Source: Daphnia pulex
Taxonomy: Eukaryota; Arthropoda; Branchiopoda; Diplostraca; Daphniidae
NCBI RefSeq assembly: GCF_021134715.1
Contig: NC_060018.1
Coordinates: 1,240,001-1,304,000, forward strand
Direction: 5' to 3'
DNA length: 64,000 nt
A program made the translations under genes and the position numbers. This document shows positions 25,601-39,400 of the stretch, in pieces. The notes under the pieces were generated by a model, which worked only from the letters and a program-made list of their open reading frames with translations, did not search any database and had not been told where the DNA came from. Position 1 is the first letter of the stretch, and each line of letters opens with the position of its first letter.

Positions 25601-28600
25601 CACACCCATAACGACAAAAATAAGGTAAGCGCAGGAGTGCGTTGCCATTTAATATTAATGTTGTTACCAACGGAATTAAAAGGACTCCCCGAAATCATCA
25701 AATTCCGACGACATAGTGCGCTTCGATATTGTTTGATTTGGATATATGTATATATATATATTTTAGTTGGACGTTAATATTATTATTATTTCATTAATGA
25801 AAAAGCCCCCAAGATTGTGAAAAGTTGTTTGACATTTGTCAAAAAATAATAATAATAATAAAAGCGTGGGTGTGGTGGTAAAATGACGCTGTTCAAAATG
25901 ATAACCAAATCCAAAGTGGAATGAACGACGGAAAAAAAATAGGAAAAAGACTTTGAACAACTTCTAAAACAAAAAATTATTAAAGAGACAGTTTGAAAAG
26001 AAGAAAATTGGACGAAAATTTGCAAAGGAGTAGGTGGAGCTCTTATTTTTTGTTGGTAAAAGAAACGATATATAGTCGTTTTGTCTAATTTGGTTATTAT
26101 CATTATTGAATAGTTTACCAGTCATGGCGAAAGCGTCCAAATTGTGGTCGCCAGTTGGCAGCGTGGGGTTAGTGTAATCGCGACTCTTGTCGTTGTTGTA
26201 CTTGACGTTGAGGCTGCTCAATTTAGAGTATTCGATGCGCAACGTGCAGCAAGAGTTGTAAATATTCTGTCCGTCCAGCGTCTACAGAGAGAGAAAGTAA
26301 TTCGAAATGACGTTACCGCGTTCCGAAACGAAATTGTTTTTTGAAAAACAGTTTACTTACCAGTTTAGCCGCCTGTGCAGTGACAACATCCGGATATTGG
26401 ATCAGGGCCTGGAATGTATCTGCAAAACACACAAGACAATTGTTTTTGAAAAAGAATTCTCTCTCTCCCTTCAAAATAACAACGGACAAGCCGGTGATGA
26501 GCTAAATTTAGCCCAGAGAGGGCAATGAGTCACGCCGTCATCCGTCCCTCTGCGAACCCAACCCGACAGGACGAGAAAAGACGAGATGCAGAGACGGGGC
26601 AGCAAAAGGAGGAAAGGAGAGGTTCCGGCCGTTTTGTTTTGGCATCTCGTCCATCGGACATCTGGAACACTTTCCCCCCACCAGTTGAACACAACCAGAA
26701 GCAAAAGCCGAGGGGAGAGAGCATCTGTGCCGTCGCGTAAATAAACCACGTCCCAAAAACCCCGGCCCCTCTTTCTCCATGGCTCCCTTTCTCTTTGCGC
26801 CTGTGTAAACAAACGAGCAGAGTCGTCCGCAGAAAAAAAGAAGGAAAAAAAGACATGCCACAAGCAAACAAGAGACGAATCACGTAAACAATCCCGCCAT
26901 CCCTCCTCAAGAAAGAAAAACTTAATTGAATAAACACAAAAACCAGAAACGAGCAAGGACCACCCCCCTCCCCGTTGCCAAACGGCGACTCTTTTCAGAC
27001 TAGTTTTCCGTCTGGGCTCTAACAAAACCTGATTTTCATTAACAATTTCATTTTCCGCTACTGAATTTAATCTCGTCAGCTCCGCCGTTCAATGTTGGCT
27101 TTGAAGCGGCTGCGCGCACAAGGGAAAACACAACAATGGACGTCAAATGAAACAAATGAATCTAGGATACGTACTGTTCTTGGTGAAAGTGACGATCTTC
27201 AGCACCCGTCCGACTTTGGAAAAGATCTGTTCCAATTAAAACAAAAAAGAGAAAATGGAATTAATGAATTCAATCCCGAAAAGGGCGGATTTCTTCACTG
27301 TACCTGAAAGAGAACATCTAGGGTGACGGGGTAAACCATATGCTCGACGATGACGCGGAGGACGGTGTTGGGTCCGCCTTGAGTCTCCGTCTGGCCGGCA
27401 AGGGCTTGAGCGGCTTGGAGAGCAGCTTGAGCAGCAGCACTCTGTTGTAATAAAACAAACGAAATGTCAATTGACACGTTAAACTCGAAAAAAGATTAAT
27501 GAAACGTACAGCGTTAGAGTGGGACTGGTCCGTCTTGAGGGCTACATGGTTAGAGTACTGGACAAAGACGTTGCGGCCACGCAGCTGAGCCGACGTTCCG
27601 CTGCTAAAGTAATTGACCATCGAAATTGCAGCACCTTCATCCGCCATCTCCAAAAACGCCTGCAAAATAAATTCACAAAGGGTAAATAAAAAAATAAAGG
27701 TTGAACTTTTAAAAACAAAACAAAGAAAAGAGGCGCATGGATGTAATGATGATGATCCCATGGCGGGTGGTCCATCAGCAGACGACCTCGACATCTCGAA
27801 AAAGGAGAAGGAAAAAACATCACGCACGCCACGCACCTGATTTTTGCCCTTGAGGACGAGAACGTTGGTGACGCGTCCAAACGGAATGCCCAGGTGGACG
27901 ATTTCAGCCTCCGTCACGTCGTTGGGGATGTTGCGGATATGGACGACCCTAGACGGTTTGGCTGGACTTCTCGGCTCCAGTTTGACCTGTCATCGCATCA
28001 CGACACACGAAAAAAGAAAAAAAAAACACCCAAGTCGTGGGTAACAATTAATTTACAGTTGGTTCCACACGGAATACAATCATCTCATTTCCTGGTGCAC
28101 AGGGGAAATAATAAAAACCAAACCAACTCGACCACTTTACCACCCCTGAATAATCCCCCTTAGACTTCTTACACAAGTGCCTCGAGCGCTGAGATCAATC
28201 ACGATTTTCTTTCTTTTTTCTTTTAGGAAAAAAAGAAAGAAGGATCGGGCATCCGGGAAGAAACTCGTTAAAAACAAAAAAGAAGTAAGGGAATGGGGTT
28301 TTCTTTCTAAGTTCTTTCATTCTTTCTTTTCTTTTCTTTTTTACTAGTGAAATTCCATGTAATAAAACTTGTTGGTTATTTCATTGTGTCATTCAGTCGT
28401 CTTTTTTACCTTCTTGGCGTCGTTGTTGTTATCGGCGTGATTGGATTGGGGGCTGAGTACAGCGCCGTTGCTCATGGCCAGTTCCTCAGAACCACGCTGT
28501 AAAAGAAATAGAAACAAAAAGACAAAAATTAATTTTAATGCAATGAAATTCTTAACAGAAAAAAATGGACTCGAAAAAAAAAGACACCTGACTAACTGAC

Positions 28601-31600
28601 ACGGTTCTCGTTTCTCACGATCACGACTTTTTTCGTGTTCCATGAGAACGGGGAGGGTGAACGCACCAAATAAACGACGCGGCACGAAAAGACGCATCAC
28701 ACGCCATCATCAAATCTCCTCTCCTCCCCCCTCACAGAAAAACCCATTCACACAGACCGCAACAGGTAAGCGAGAACAACAAGTCAAGGTAAAGACCCGC
28801 CACAAACCAGAAAAAAAAATAATCTCCCGATTCCTCCCACACAGCCACAAAAAGACCTTGAAGGTGAAGAACATTCAAATTTTTCTTCTTCTGTTTTTAC
28901 AAGAAAAACCAAACATCAAGCGAAGTATCGTGCGTCATCTTCGAAAACCCCTCGAAGGCATCTGACAGGATCAATCATTTACACAAATCACAAGTTCCCT
29001 GTCGTTTTTTCTTCTTCATTCGAGCCACCAAAGTCCATTAAAGAGGAGGGGAGAAAGGATATCCGGTCCGCAAGATATACTCGGTTAGTGGGAGTGTGCA
29101 TGTTATCCGTCTTGACTCGATTCATGTCTGACCGGACAATAATATAACGCTCTCCCAAAAAAGGAAAGAAGGAAACGAGAAGAGAAAAAATAAAATAACG
29201 AAAAATTCATTTTTTGTTTAAAAAAGACTCGACTCTCTCATCGTGTACGTGTGGATAGGGGAAAAAAACAAAAACTATTCAGCAGTCCAAGCACGAAGAC
29301 AGACAAGGCAGACATACTCTCTCCACGTGACCTGGCAACCGTCCCGAGCCCAACCCAACGAGGACCAAAAGCCGCGGTTCAACAATCCGCCAAAAAAAAA
29401 AGAGAAAAACGGATGGGCAAACGGGGGGGAAAAAAGTAGAATTGGATCCCGAAGCCCACAGCTCGAGCGCAAAAGTTGTTGCAATGAAAAAGAAGGAAAA
29501 GAAGGAGGAAGAAGAGACGAATAGGGAGGAGTCGGTAGGATCGATGACTCTATTTGGTACGTGCCGCAGTGTGTATGTATGGTCGGATGGTGCCAAACCG
29601 GAGATGGGCTTTTTTCCTTTTTATTTAAACAAAAAAAAAGAACAAAAAATCAACCAACCAAACCCACTGCTCGCAGCAACAAAAAAGAGACGATGTAGAG
29701 AGAAATGAGGGCCGCCTCTGTCTGTGTGTGTGCGAGAGGGAAAAAAGAGAAGAGACGGGAAGGAAATACGAGTCCAGTCCACATAGAGTCATGACGTCAA
29801 ACATGTAAGAAGCCTGTTCCAACAAGGCGAACAGCCAGAATACATGATTTAAAACAACTAGCACCAACAACTCATCATCATCATCATGATTATTACATGG
29901 CTGCCCTGGGTGGGAATGGAATGTTCTTCCAACCACCATCAGACGAGGGGCTTGGTTCAGCAGGAGCAGCAGCGGCGGTGGTCGTGTGCATATGTCGTCA
30001 TCGCTCGTTTCCTGTTGCGACAGGCGACTAACCAACCAACGAATCCTGACAATATATTTCACTTCACTTGCTCCTTTAGCTCAACGGCTCATGAAAATGT
30101 TGCGCCGAAACATCCGGTTCGTGTCTCCCACTACACAGCCTGGGAATGGATGGATGGACGGATAAAGATTGTCGGAATAAAAGGAGAGAGAGAGAGACTG
30201 AACAGGAGGAATGTCATTTGGGCTGAGAATCTCGTTCGTTGTCTCTGTGTGTGCCATTCTTTTCTTTTTTTGCCGGATCATCCCCTTCTCGCACACACAC
30301 AGACATCTTGTTTTGTTTTCCTCATTCATTCATCCATCAACTGTCTCTGACTGAGAGTTTCTAGATGTAGAGAGAGAACCTCTTCCGCGGATCAGCCTTG
30401 CAAAGAAGGGGCCCCGTTCCCTTTCATTTTAAATACATTATCAATCTAAATAAGCAAAAAGAAAAAAGGAAACTTCCCCCTTTTTCTTCCCCAGACTTGA
30501 ATATGTTGTGTGCGAGTGTGGGACAATGGGGCGGATAGAAACGGAATTGCAATCCAGTTTGCCGGTTTCTCTCCTTCCTTGCTCCTCCTTTTTTCCCCCT
30601 CTCTAGTAGAGAAATAGTAAAAAAGAATTCCTTGGCCATTTTTAAAAATAGCATCTGCTTCGCTGCGGTGGCAGCTAAAGCGCGCAGACACGCCAGAAGG
30701 ACATGGCAAGTAAAAAGGAAGACGATGATGCCAGAAGGGCAGAAGAAGAAGAAGAAATACGTATATATATATAAAAACAACTTTCTCGGCGCAGTGGTCG
30801 GTTGGTTATCTTCTTTCACAACCGTCTGGTTTTCGAGTCGTCGTCCCTTTGCCCGCGCGACACCCGCACAAACCAGGCAAACTTTTTACACCAGCCCACC
30901 GCCACCATTACACTACTACACAATGCATTTTCAGATCGACCGGCGTATCACCACCACACTACCGGATGTGGGTTTCTTTTCCCTTCAAAAAAATAAAATA
31001 AAATGTAGAAATTGTGGGGGGAGTTGTTTCAAAATTCTCGAGAAAAATGAGAACCAGTTGCTAAGCCAATGGCAACCCATAATACACAATTCCCTGTGCA
31101 TATGATGGATTGGCACAAAACTTTTTTTTTCTCTCGTTCTCCGGTGTAGTGAGTATATGAATATGGTGGCTGCTCCCCCTTCTCCTCCTCTCTCTCTGGG
31201 GCACAAACAACATTCTTGGGATACCGAAAGGGAAATATAAGAAGAGAGAACTTCAAACCGCCAAGCTTTTTGGGTTGGCTTTGGATGTGGCTGTCTGACT
31301 CTCCTATTCCCCCCCCCCCCTCGCATCCATTCCGCTTTTTCCTCCTCACTCCCTCCACAGGTTTCCCGAGTGCAAAGACCCCCCTTACCATCCCTACTCT
31401 TCATGAAAAACCCGCAGGGGTATCTCTCTCTCTCTCCTTCGTTGTACACATACTATACACAGACTTGTGTGCCATTCAACCGGTTGGGGGCTGATGGCTG
31501 GGGCATGTGTTAAAAAGAACAAGGAGGAAGCCTTATACACCGACTAGCCGGTCTTGAGTTTCGGTAGAAAACCCATTTGAGCCAAGCCCGGGCTCTGTTT

Positions 31601-34600
31601 TACTTTGCCTTTGTCTCTGTGAAACTTCAAGTTTAGTTTTCATCAGCTAAGGGCACACAGGCTCACCATATGGACTTGAACACAAACAGATAAGAGAATC
31701 TCTTATAGGCTACTCAGATAACGCACAATACCAACCCCACACACACAAACACGCACACAAGCCAATTAAAAAATCCACAAAAATTCTTTGTTTGTCGGCT
31801 CTTACCATCGTAGAAATTTGCATTGATGTTGAGTAAAAAGTTGAGTAGAAGAAAACAAAAACAACAACTTGTATGTGGCGCTCACAAATCAAAAGATTCT
31901 TTGGACAATTTTTTTTTCAACACTGAAGCGCACAGGGAAAAATAACTTTTGGGGCTGTGTGTAAAGTTTTTTCGCCGGTTACTACTAGTGTATGTATATA
32001 TAGTACGGTGGCTATCAACAGCCAATGGGGTGAAAGAGAAACACGGCGGAGGATGCACGTAACACGCAAATTTGTTTCAAGACACTAAATGTTTTCGGTT
32101 GTGTTGGGGGGGTTTTTCTTCGAGGAAAAAAAAGGAGGGAATATTTAAGAGAAAACAAGAGTGGGGGGATTTGAGAGATTGAAAGGAAAAATGAATCAAA
32201 AAAAATGAAGAGAAAAAATACAGATAGGAAGAGAGAGAGGACAGAGAAAAGAGAGAGAGATTGAAAGGGAAAAAAAGGGCGGACGAGCGTACGGCCACGA
32301 CCAGACTCAACAGACTGACTGAGCGCAACTGCTTCGCTCAGACTCTTAGACTCTACTACACCGGCAAAGACACAAAAAGAAAAGAAGGCCCGGCCATTTC
32401 TCCCAACCCTAACTAACACACCTCCCCCCTCCGCCAGGTTGGGAGCACATTAGTTCATCATCAGACCGCTAGATGGCCCTGGCAACACCAACTTCTACCC
32501 TGTCTAGTAGCGCCCAAAGCAACACATGTCAGAACTTTTCGGCAAATATCAAATTCTCACTCGTTCCGTTTTAAGTTGGTGAGACCAAATTTAAACCAAA
32601 ATCAGACTCTGCAACGGGTGTTGCAATGCTCCAAAGGAGAGAATACAAAAGTGGATTGGAAATCAAGGTTTTATTTTGCGGGAAAATGCGGTTTTTATGT
32701 CTTAAGTGCCGTAGCGATGGGACGCAGACAATCTTCATTTATCTTTCAATGCCAAACTCTGGGAAACCATTAACAAGTTGTTCCATTTATCAAGGTTGAC
32801 AACACGCACACACAGGGCCAGCCCCATCCGCTCTCGTTCGCTCTTTCCCCCCTTTTTACTGTAATCAATATCAAATGAAGAGAGCACCAGCTACACAAGC
32901 AGGGACCATCAGGAACCTACACACTAATAATAAACAAGTGTCAGGCGACCAATCAGATTCCTTCTTTCTCTCTGTCGTTTGGGTTAAAAAGAACGAAAAA
33001 ATAAAATCATCAGCCCGGGAGATAAATAAAAAAAAAAGGGAAACACGATGGATCGGGTTTGTAAGCCGCGCGACAAGAGATCCGGTCGATTAGGCACGAC
33101 AAAAAAGAAACCTTTTTTCTCTATTTCAGCCACAAAATGATCCGTGAGATGGCACTAGTTTTGTGCCCTTGGAAGTGAACCATGAGAACCGCAGGTGCAG
33201 GCGGCCAAACCTTTTCCCGTCTGGATGTCTTTAACAATCGCGGACTATTGTAATACACGTTCGAACAGGCTAATGAGTAGTACCACCACGGCCTTCGAAT
33301 AGAAGAAAATATTAAAATATATACCTTCCACTCACTGCACTCCTAGACCTGCGCAGCCAACTGTTGGATACCCCACACTATTCTCGGAAAAAATCATTGT
33401 TGAACTCAACCAACAATTTGCATAACAGCTGGTAGAGGTGGGTAAGAACCCGATAGGAGGAGAGCCGGTCAAATCCCCCATCAAAACGAAAAGGAAAAAC
33501 ATCTGCCGCAGTTTCGTTGCCGATGGGAGATTCCTTTTCCTTTCCGTGTTGCTTATTTTTTTTTAAACAGGAATAATACATTTAAAGGGTCCTAGAAATT
33601 TTTTGGCTAACGGCGTTAAAGGTACGAAAAAGTTTTTTGGCTAACGGCGTTAAAGGTACGAAAAAGGGAGGCTTGTACGGGGGGAGACACGAAATTGACT
33701 TGGAAGTAATAACAAGATCTCTACTCAGCTGTAGTAGCATAATCCGAGAGGCGTGGACCTCATCCAAGTGCCAACTTTCATTAAGCTAAGAGAACGCCGC
33801 CCCGTCTCAAAATGAAAAATATACAAAAGAGATAACAGACAGACACACTCTGGTTAATTGTTGGCAAAAAAATACACAAGTAGAAGAATGGAAGCCATGC
33901 GTGGTGGTAGTTATGCTACCAACCATCAGGTACGCTAGCTTGATTCAATTACATCCGCACAAGACATACGGGCGCGATATCTATTTCCAGTTCTAGTTAG
34001 TACTGTACAACTATTTACTCCGGCCGTCGCTCCTGTAGTGCTACTAAGTGAGAGAGAATCAATAATAGAGCAACAACAGAGTTGAAAGTTTCTCCTGCAA
34101 AAGTTGGCTGCCATGCCAATCAATTATGAACAGAATGGAAAGTGCTTTCCAATGATAAAAACATGTCCAACCTCTTTCCAACCCCCCATTCCCGGGGCTT
34201 CATTTTAATAAAACATTCCTACTTATCAAATATTACGGTTATTCCGAGCGTAGGAAATGTGCCGGTCCGATGGGATTTCGATTTAAGTCGGGAGGGAAAT
34301 GAGGAAAAAATTTTCAAACAATAAAACTTAAAAAACAGAATGGGCCGACTTCACAAGCATATGCGGTTGTTCCGCACGAACGATGGGATTCACCTTGGAT
34401 CGTCCTTCAAGGCATTCACCTTTCCCCAAAAAATTAAACTCCTACACAGACACACAATGGGATTTTTTCTCTTCGCCTCCCCCATTAATCGAAAACCAGG
34501 ACACACTGGGGAGTAAAAAGTGGTCTACCTTTAAGGACACGGTTAATTTTTATGATTTTCAAGGTTTACTTTTTTCTTAAATTTTTTTTTTTTAATCGTG

Positions 34601-35408
34601 ACAATTGTTTTGGGGGACATACGCCGGTCCCCCTTTTTTCTTATAAGACGGAGGAATGCTGCGGCGTGACTTGCGGATGTTTTTGTTTGATTCAACACGA
34701 ACGTTGGGGAGGGATTATTTACACCAAAGTAAAGAGAAACTCGCTGGGGGAAAAGAAGAAGTAAAATCTCACTGCATCTCTCGAGGGGTAGACTGAAAGA
34801 GAAGAAGAGGCCTTGAAGCTATTTCGGAAATAAACAGACACGGTCTGGCACTCTGAGTTTGTTCCATGGGGGGTTCGTCGATTAAACACAAGATGGAAAG
34901 AAAAAAGGTCTTCGCTTTCCTCCGCCCATTGGATAGGGCAACAAATATCTCAAAAGTTCAAACAACAAGCCGTCGATATAAAACACAGAACGCCTGGTAC
35001 AAATTTAGAAATTTCTCATGAGAAAAACACGGGTGGAGGGATGCAACTCGTGTGTTTGTTGGTTTCACCTGGCCGCCAGGTGTCAGCACTCGGTGCCACT
35101 AGTAAGTAGAGAATTCTACACACACACACAGAGGAAACACACACACAAAGGATGTCTTTGTTTCCCAAACAACCACCCCTTCGAATTTAACTCGACCTCC
35201 AAACGCATCCGACCAACCCTGCAAAGACCCAAATCCCCTCCGAAACCACCTTTTTACCTTGAAAAATCATAAACCACAACAATGGCTTTCTTCGGCTAAG
35301 AGATGGAAAAAGAAGACGAAGGTTACATACCTGCATGACGTCCATGATGGCGAGAGGCTGCTGCAACAAGGTGTAGGCGTAAAGAACTTCGGAGGCGGGT
35401 CTCTTCAT
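22648..35408 (-). CDS. heph: Polypyrimidine tract-binding protein (hephaestus)
   Basis: Nuclear RNA-binding splicing regulator with four RRMs. Seventeen coding exons in transcript order: 35408-35331, 28496-28410, 27986-27837, 27659-27510, 27441-27304, 27226-27175, 26419-26361, 26281-26119, 25347-25258, 24808-24782, 24718-24600, 23809-23776, 23478-23386, 23308-23092, 23004-22927, 22852-22789, 22716-22648. All phases agree, giving 555 residues, close to vertebrate PTBP1. Family signatures include RGSEEL near the N-terminus, [17 protein letters not shown] (RRM1), [19 protein letters not shown] (RRM2), [14 protein letters not shown] (RRM3) and the C-terminal [11 protein letters not shown]. The first coding exon starts [16 protein letters not shown] just after a plausible acceptor, so a 5' UTR exon lies upstream. 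The 28497-35330 intron is large and repeat-rich. The exons coding for the RRM2-RRM3 linker are short and phase-symmetric. Confidence 0.95.
31806..31823 (-). CDS. heph: Candidate alternative first coding exon of PTB (MQISTM)
   Basis: Inside the large 5' intron an ATG opens a six-codon frame (MQISTM) that runs directly into a consensus donor (ATG|GTAAGA). Its end phase is 0, the same as the MKRPASEV exon, so it could splice to the RGSEEL exon and give a short alternative N-terminus. Vertebrate PTB also has a short N-terminal segment here. No transcript evidence is available, and the motif is short enough to be chance. Confidence 0.3.
33599..33666 (+). repeat. Perfect 34-bp tandem duplication in PTB intron
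   Basis: Two adjacent identical 34-bp copies (33599-33632 and 33633-33666). The unit has T6 at one end, a core with GGCTAACGGCGTTAAAGG, and AAAAAG at the other end. It lies in the large first coding intron of PTB. Confidence 0.9.
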
Positions 35409-36258
35409 GCTACGATGAGAAGAAGAAACTTGCAGTTTTATTGAAGGGTGACTTTTCCTTCCTCTTGTTGTGTTTCGGAATTTTCGACTTCCAAACTTGT
35501 CTCGAAACTGGCGATTGATGAACAAGACGATCGACCGACGATACAAAAAAAAATAATGAAGAAAATGGGGCGTCACACACGCCTAAAACAGCGGCGTATA
35601 TCGACGACAAAGCGAAGAATATTTCAACTGTCGAATGATGTCAAACGAGCCCCGTCACTTCAAATACTGAAACAGAAAAAAGAAAAATGGCGATTAGAGG
35701 GTCAACTAGCTGGGTGAAATTAATTAGATACAAGGAATAAAACAAAATTAAAAATAGGATGCACACACAACTGGCTCAGGTTTGTGATGGGTCAAGAAAC
35801 ATTCAACAGTTTGACGAGACGCCATGTTTTTCGAGACCGACTGACGCCACGCCATCAAACACGCGGATATTCGAAATGTGACAGCATCAAAATCTCAAAT
35901 CTCATCTCAAATTCCCAGAATAAAAAATCAAATCGAGCTATCAGGTCGGTCAGAAAACCGGAAAAACAAACATCTTAAACCATAAAAAGAGTAAAAATTA
36001 TTCAAAGTAACCCACCAAAAAATTGGACAACGACAGAACAACGTCACTCTCTTCTTTCTCCCCCTATATACTCTTTATTGCACTTGGAGATTTTTCACCG
36101 AGATAAGAGTAGAATTGTTTCCAGTTTTGTGACGCCACAAACAGGTATTCTTGTCTGTTTTTACACTCACTCGCACATACACACACACACGACGACCAAC
36201 GTTTTCAACTTGTGGTGTGTTTCACACTTGTAAAACAATACACACACGCATCACTCAC

Positions 36259-36420
36259 CTAGAAATTTAGGCGAAACACGAGAGAGAGAGAAAGAAATGT
36301 GTGTGTGAGAGAGTTTAAGAAGTAAAGTGCGAGTGGGCAACAAGAGAAATAATTAAACTGGTGGTTCTGTCGACTAGTACCAACGACTCGCGCGCTGTCT
36401 GTGCACTACCACAAGGCCCC
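36259..36420 (-). other. heph: Candidate 5' noncoding exon and promoter area of PTB
   Basis: On the minus strand TTTCTAG is followed by the strong donor GTGAGT (GT at 36258-36257). It sits upstream of the acceptor before the first coding exon, with no other obvious donor between. The outer end given here is a guess because no transcription start could be identified. Confidence 0.3.
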
Positions 36421-39400
36421 CTCTTTTGGCCTCTTTTTCTTCTTCAACAGACAGACACACACAAGAAAATGGAAAAAAAAATTCTATTTGAAAAAATAAT
36501 ATACCAGAGAGCAGCAGCAACAGTAGTGATGCTTGTGTATCTTGTGTTTAAAGAAAGAAGCAGAGAAAAGAGAGGAGACAGCACAGCAGCAGCAAAGAGA
36601 TGGGGAAAATAAAAAAGACCCAACTCTCCACGCCGGTTGATGGCGCTTTTCTTCCCTCGTCTGCTTCTTAGCCTAAAGGAAAAGGAGGGGGGGGGGGGGA
36701 AGAGAAATATAAAGCGCGCGCGTCGTGTATTCTTCTAGACTCCGCCCACCTTTATACCTTTCATCCCGTAGGGGGGCCAACACACTGGGGGGACTAGGGG
36801 GGAGGAGCGATCCGAACTCGAACCGCGGGTTTTCCTTTTTCTTCTTTTCACAAATGGCCGCGACAACAATAAACAACTTTTTCTCTATTTTTCACGCCTA
36901 TCCGGCAGCATTCAGATGTCGCTGAGTGACATTGCGACGCATGTTTCTACACTTTCTTGATTTCACCAGATTTTTCATTCAAAAGTAAATGGTTCCTTGG
37001 CATTTCTTTTAAAATCATTATCTCATTTGAAACCAACCCATTCGAAAGCGCTCCGTCAATTCCCTGTCCAATCACAGAACTCATTCGGCCCTCTTAACAC
37101 ACAAATCTTCTCTTTATATTTCTAGAGCTATCTCCCATCTTTCTCGAATTCCTTCCATCGTTTAACATCGGGGGCCCTTGATTGTTTTTGGGTAATGCTT
37201 TTCCAATTGAAAAATTTTGATTGAGTTGCATAGCGATCCATCAGAAAAGGGAAAACGATGTCGTCCTGCCACGCCCCACCCAAAGGGCAGCCAAACGGGC
37301 CCGCAAATAAAGTGGAGCGACCCAGACTAGTTTTCATTTTCTCCGGGATGCAACATATAATCAATGCTGGACTCACACAGCAACAACATAAATAATAAAA
37401 GAAAGAAAAAAAAAGACCATCTCTCTTGTTATTAAAAATATAAACACACACGACCATACCACACGACACGGGAATAAAACGAAAGTCGGCCCCGCCCGGA
37501 GAATATTAGAAGGAAACCTAATAAAGTTTAGTGGAGGAGAATGTCTCCACTGAGAGGAGGTAACGTGACAAGTCAAGTGAAAAAAGAGGAGGAGGACCAG
37601 TAATTGCCTTATTTTGTCCTCTCACTCAAAGTGACGATCGGCCATTCCAACAGGTGGTGCGTCTATCCAACCAAAAAAGATGAGAAAAACACGGGAGAAA
37701 AAATATGTCGTCGCCAGAAAAATATAAAGAAAGTGTATCGATTTGTTACGTAAAAAGAAGAAATAAAAGGATGAAGCCTGGGCATTAAGGGACCTCTTAG
37801 AAGCTCTAATATCTATTCCGTGTAATGCAACTCGAATCATGTCGAATTAGGGCTTTCAACCTCCAACTAACTCTGTATATGCACACGCCTGCGAGAAGAA
37901 ACGACAAAGGTGAAGCACATGTTGCTACACTCAAATAAAAGCACCAATCTCTGGAGAGCCTGCACAGGAAGAAGAAAAAAGGATCGTCCTAGCAACAACA
38001 ACAACAACAGGATCTCAGGACATTGGATGCAACTGAAAGGGTCCCTCCCAAAAAATGGTCCAGGAGAGGAGGAATCGAGGCGGAGAAACTACGCGGTAGA
38101 GGCGGAAGAGTTGAGATCCGAGGACAAACACACAGACACAAAGACGGGCTTTAATTCATCATGAGAGAATCAGTCCTGCGGCAAGAGATGAAGAGACTGT
38201 CTCTCTCTCGTCTTCACCCATCGATCGATGGGTTTTAATGTCCGGTGTGTCTGTCTGCCTGTCTGTTAAACACACGAGAGTGAAACAATGACCAGCAGCA
38301 GCAAAGGATTTCTCTCTCAAAACCCCTCCCAGTTGCGCTAGTAGTAGTAGAGATGCTGTTACTACGGCTGAGATTAAATCCTAGATGCCCAGAAGTTATT
38401 TACGGCTCACGGGGGGAGAGTAGAAAAGAGGGAGAAGAAAAAAAATAAACGGTGTGTAGCATTTACTAGTAGTAAGAGCATAGAACGTTGCTCTGCGCTT
38501 TCATCGCCAACACAATGGGCTTATATACGTGGAAGGCTTTTTGCTCCGGTGTGTTTACCGCTCGCTCTTTCCTCTTCCTTGCAACCATCACGTTCCAACG
38601 TTTTCAGAAAAGTATCTGAGAACAGCTCAAACAACTTTTCAACAAACCCTGTGAAGTGCTGAGACTCTAGTAGCTACTGCACCCAAATACGCGGTTGAGG
38701 TTTCATTCTATACGGGATCGGTCAATTAAAACAAAAGAGACTCTCGGGTAAAACCAAACCATTAAAATAAAAATAAAAAAATTAGGGAGAAAAAGAAATA
38801 TTAATAAAAACTAGTTCCAGTCCAACGAATTTCAAGAGGTTTACACAACACACAATGCTTTTCTTTGACACAAAATAATGTTGCCTTTACTACTACCGTA
38901 CGTTCTGTGGGTTTTGCGTCCAGATCTATTTTGTTTTTCTTCTAAATTTAGAAAAGAGACGCTGGTCAAAATTCCCTCACCATCGCCAAAACGTTTATTA
39001 TTTTCAGCCTTTTTTTTTCGATAAAGTTCAAACAAGTGCGCGCTTTATAAACCACATTCCCCCCATTTTCTTTTAATATAAACACCTCGGCCATTTTTTT
39101 GGTTTTGTTATTATTTTTTCGGGGCCGGTTGGCTTGCTTTTATCAAGTCTTTTTCTCTCTAAAAATAAATGTGTTTACAAGAAGGAAGTTTCCTATGTCG
39201 GAAATCGAACGGAAATTGAAACCCACTGGTTCTCCGTTCCAACAACAACAACGACACACAGACACAATATCGGTGCAAATAAAATCGGGAAGGCGTTCCA
39301 CGTACACACACACACAAGAGTAGACCTATACTCTGCACGACGTGCATGTTTGTCTATGCATATATTCGACATTACATAAAAGGGGGAAAAAAAGAAGAAA

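Noticed and set aside
26471..27025. 184-codon minus-strand frame in a PTB intron
   Set aside because: It lies between two well-supported PTB exons, has no resemblance to a known family, and overlaps other chance frames in different registers.
37910..38164. 84-codon plus-strand frame
   Set aside because: It is low in complexity (Asn run, charged residues), isolated, and has no homology I recognise.
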